Part shown: positions 62,171 through 64,000 of the stretch, in pieces
Layout of the letters: the number at the start of each line of letters is the position of its first letter
Numbering within the stretch: the first letter of the stretch is position 1
From: Brevibacterium sp. 239c
GTDB taxonomy: Bacteria > Actinomycetota > Actinomycetes > Actinomycetales > Brevibacteriaceae
Reading direction: 5' to 3'
Assembly: GCF_900169365.1 (NCBI RefSeq)
Contig: NZ_FXZH01000003.1
Coordinates: 1 to 64,000, forward strand
Length of the DNA stretch: 64,000 nucleotides
The notes under the pieces: model-generated
Databases searched by the model: none
Told to the model about the DNA's origin: nothing
What the model saw: only the letters and a program-made list of their open reading frames with translations
Position numbers and translations under genes: made by a program

Positions 62171-63658
62171 TCAGCTGCCTGCAAGCTTCTCACGCAGAGC
62201 TGCGAGAGCTTCGTCGCTGGCCAGTGTTCCTTCGTCGGCTGCCTCTTCCGAGGAGAACGATCCGGTGGCTGGTGCAGCTTCGGCAGGAGCGCTGCCGGCC
62301 TCTTCGGAGCCTGCTTCGGCATCCGCAGCGATGGCCTTGGCGACCTGCTTCTTGTGCTCTTCCCAGCGTTCCTGAGCGGCAGCGTACTGCTGCTCCCAGA
62401 CCTCGCGCTGTGAGTCGAAGCCTTCCATCCACTCGTTGGTCTCTGGATCGAAGCCTTCTGGGTACTTGTAGTTCCCGTCTTCGTCGTATTCCTGCGGCAT
62501 GCCGTAGAGGGCAGGGTCGAGGAATTCGTCGGCCTCGGGGTCGACGCCTTCGTTCGCCTGCTTCAGCGACAGCGAGATGCGACGACGTTCGAGGTCGATG
62601 TCGATGACCTTGACGTAGATGGTCTCGTCAACGGAGACGACCTGTTCTGGCAGGTCCACGTGGCGAACTGCGAGTTCGGAGATGTGGACGAGGCCTTCGA
62701 TGCCGTCTTCGACGCGCACGAATGCACCGAACGGAACCAGCTTGGTGACCTTGCCGGGAACGATCTGACCGATGACGTGAGTGCGAGCGAAGTGCTGCCA
62801 TGGGTCTTCCTGAGTCGCCTTGAGCGACAGGGAGACACGTTCGCGGTCCATATCGACGTCGAGCACCTCAACGGTGACCTCGTCACCAACGGTGACAACC
62901 TCGCCTGGGTGATCGATGTGCTTCCAGGACAGCTCGGAGACGTGAACGAGTCCGTCGACACCACCAAGGTCGACGAATGCACCGAAGTTGACGATGGAGG
63001 AGACGACGCCGGGACGGACCTGGCCCTTCTGCAGGGTCTGCAGGAAGTCGTGGCGGACGGCGGACTGGGTCTGCTCGAGCCATGCGCGACGGGACAGAAC
63101 GACGTTGTTGCGGTTCTTGTCCAGTTCGATGATCTTGGCTTCGACCTGCTGGCCGATGTAAGGAGCAAGATCGCGGACGCGACGCATCTCAACGAGGGAA
63201 GCAGGCAGGAAGCCGCGCAGACCGATGTCGACGATCAGGCCGCCCTTGACAACCTCGATGACGGTACCGGTGACGACACCGTCGTCTTCCTTGATCTTTT
63301 CGATGTCACCCCAGGCGCGCTCGTACTGAGCGCGCTTCTTGGACAACATGAGTCGGCCTTCTTTGTCTTCCTTCTGAAGAACGAGGGCTTCGATTTCGTC
63401 CCCGACCTCGACGACTTCGCCGGGATCGACATCATGCTTGATGGAGAGTTCTCGCGAAAGGACGACGCCTTCCGTCTTGTATCCGATGTCGACGAGGACT
63501 TCGTCGCGATCGACCTTGACGACGGTTCCTTCGACGATGTCGCCATCGTTGAAGTACTTGATCGTCTCATCGACGGCGGCGAGAAAATCCTCAGCGGTTC
63601 CGATGTCGTTGACAGCGATCTGCTTCGGCTGCACCGATTCCGGCGTGGTGGTGGTCAT
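62171..63658 (-). CDS. rpsA: 30S ribosomal protein S1
   Basis: S1 binds mRNA at the ribosome and supports initiation. The 495-residue protein has four S1 domains, starting near 39 (GDIVEGTVVKVDRDEVLVDIGYKTEG), 124 (GVVTGTVIEVVKGGLIVDIGLRGFLP), 210 (GQVRPGVVSSIVNFGAFVDLGGVDGLVH) and 295 (GQIVPGKVTKLVPFGAFVRVEDGIEGLVH). The long acidic Ala/Glu-rich C-terminal tail is usual in actinobacteria. ATG 63658 (MTTTTPESVQ) is the start. The frame upstream to 63853 is not S1-like. The 204-bp divergent region to the methyltransferase at 63863 holds both promoters, and I see no other gene there. Confidence 0.97.
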   Translation of the reverse strand: MTTTTPESVQPKQIAVNDIGTAEDFLAAVDETIKYFNDGDIVEGTVVKVDRDEVLVDIGYKTEGVVLSRELSIKHDVDPGEVVEVGDEIEALVLQKEDKEGRLMLSKKRAQYERAWGDIEKIKEDDGVVTGTVIEVVKGGLIVDIGLRGFLPASLVEMRRVRDLAPYIGQQVEAKIIELDKNRNNVVLSRRAWLEQTQSAVRHDFLQTLQKGQVRPGVVSSIVNFGAFVDLGGVDGLVHVSELSWKHIDHPGEVVTVGDEVTVEVLDVDMDRERVSLSLKATQEDPWQHFARTHVIGQIVPGKVTKLVPFGAFVRVEDGIEGLVHISELAVRHVDLPEQVVSVDETIYVKVIDIDLERRRISLSLKQANEGVDPEADEFLDPALYGMPQEYDEDGNYKYPEGFDPETNEWMEGFDSQREVWEQQYAAAQERWEEHKKQVAKAIAADAEAGSEEAGSAPAEAAPATGSFSSEEAADEGTLASDEALAALREKLAGS

Positions 63659-63862
63659 ATAGGTTGGGACTCCGATGGAATTATGGTCCAGATCCGATAC
63701 TCTGAGGCAATGCTGTGAAACAGCCCGAGAACTGGATCCGGTCTCGATTACGATTTTGGACATGCATGCATACGCGCATACGGTTGTCAATACTAGCATC
63801 ATCCATGGCGTGAATGCACGCCGCAGTCGGAAACAGAACATGGCAATCGCCACGGAGGAATG

Positions 63863-64000
63863 ATGAGCGACGGAAGTTATCGGGCCGAGGTCATCAGCGG
63901 TGGCTATCTGCCCATCGATGAAGAGGCATCTGTCCGCGCCAACAGAGGCTATTGGGACAATTCAGCTGAGGAATATCTCGCCGAGCACGGCAGTTTCCTC
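63863..64000 (+). CDS. N-terminus of a class I SAM-dependent methyltransferase (runs off the window)
   Basis: Forty-six codons are present from ATG 63863 (63860 is also possible), behind GGAGGA. The sequence includes GYLPIDEEASVRANRGYWDNSAEEYLAEHGSFL. This N-terminus (RxYWD...Y...HGxFL) matches the actinobacterial methyltransferase that commonly lies next to rpsA. The catalytic motifs are beyond the window edge, so the family is inferred from this fragment and gene position only. Confidence 0.65.
   Translation, partial: MSDGSYRAEVISGGYLPIDEEASVRANRGYWDNSAEEYLAEHGSFL

Noticed and set aside
1..64000. tRNA, rRNA, CRISPR arrays, prophage, toxin-antitoxin or defence islands
   Set aside because: None was found on reading the gaps. 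Coding density is high, intergenic regions are short, and no regularly spaced repeats occur.

Overview
The window is about 64 kb of high-GC chromosome from an actinobacterium. Signs are: WhiA; an actinobacterial sufR-B-D-C-S-U operon; an ImuA'/ImuB/DnaE2 mutagenesis cassette; DUF3099 and DUF222-HNH proteins; CoaE fused to a GrpB domain; GTG/TTG starts; and leaderless promoters. The gene order (suf, ABC pair, ctaA, ctaB, tkt, tal, pgi, secG-tpiA-pgk-gap-whiA-yvcK-rapZ-uvrC-uvrA) matches Micrococcales and relatives. A Brevibacterium-like organism is my inference from overall style, not a database result. Almost all of the window is vertically inherited core genome. The only mobile DNA seen is an IS5-family transposase tail at the left edge.

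Layout. 1-2.8 kb: IS tail, then metX and metY (direct sulfhydrylation of O-acetylhomoserine). 2.8-8.5 kb: the SOS mutasome imuA'-imuB-dnaE2, with a LexA box at its start. 8.5-12.5 kb: a DUF222-HNH protein, a methyltransferase, TrmL and a PdxK/ThiD kinase. 12.5-19.1 kb: L31 type B, a YbaK-like editing protein, an unassigned gene, a TrmH-like methylase, a TauE-like exporter, an ABC ATPase, an unknown gene coupled to serB, and SixA. 19.1-24.8 kb: fabG-fabI, three overlapping genes ending in SURF1, and an ABC-F ATPase coupled to an unusual RNase HI. 25.0-31.6 kb: the complete SUF iron-sulfur assembly operon, read leftwards from sufR.

31.6-36.4 kb: an ABC exporter pair, ctaA, a frameshifted VOC gene, a lower-GC gene-poor patch, ctaB and small membrane ORFs. 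Together with SURF1, these supply heme A and cytochrome oxidase assembly. 36.5-44.8 kb: tkt-tal-pgi reading right, converging on secG-tpiA-pgk-gap reading left. This joins the non-oxidative pentose phosphate pathway to glycolysis; zwf-opcA-pgl, common here in relatives, is absent. 44.8-59 kb: whiA-yvcK-rapZ-uvrC-uvrA, a DUF3516 helicase, YciI, TerC and uvrB, so all three UvrABC subunits lie within 11 kb. 59-64 kb: coaE-GrpB, a large membrane protein, rpsA and the start of a methyltransferase.

Regulatory signals visible by eye are the LexA box at imuA', a CAAC-N6-GTTG SufR-type operator and a DtxR/IdeR-like iron box in the sufR/ABC intergenic region, several strong bidirectional hairpins, and leaderless-type -10 boxes before ctaB and the ABC ATPase gene. 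The most unexplained signal is a dispersed palindrome, GACGTCCCCGCGGGGACGTC, found in four close versions, two of them inside genes. I saw no tRNA, rRNA, CRISPR array, prophage or riboswitch, and nothing that looks like a complete new defence or biosynthetic system.
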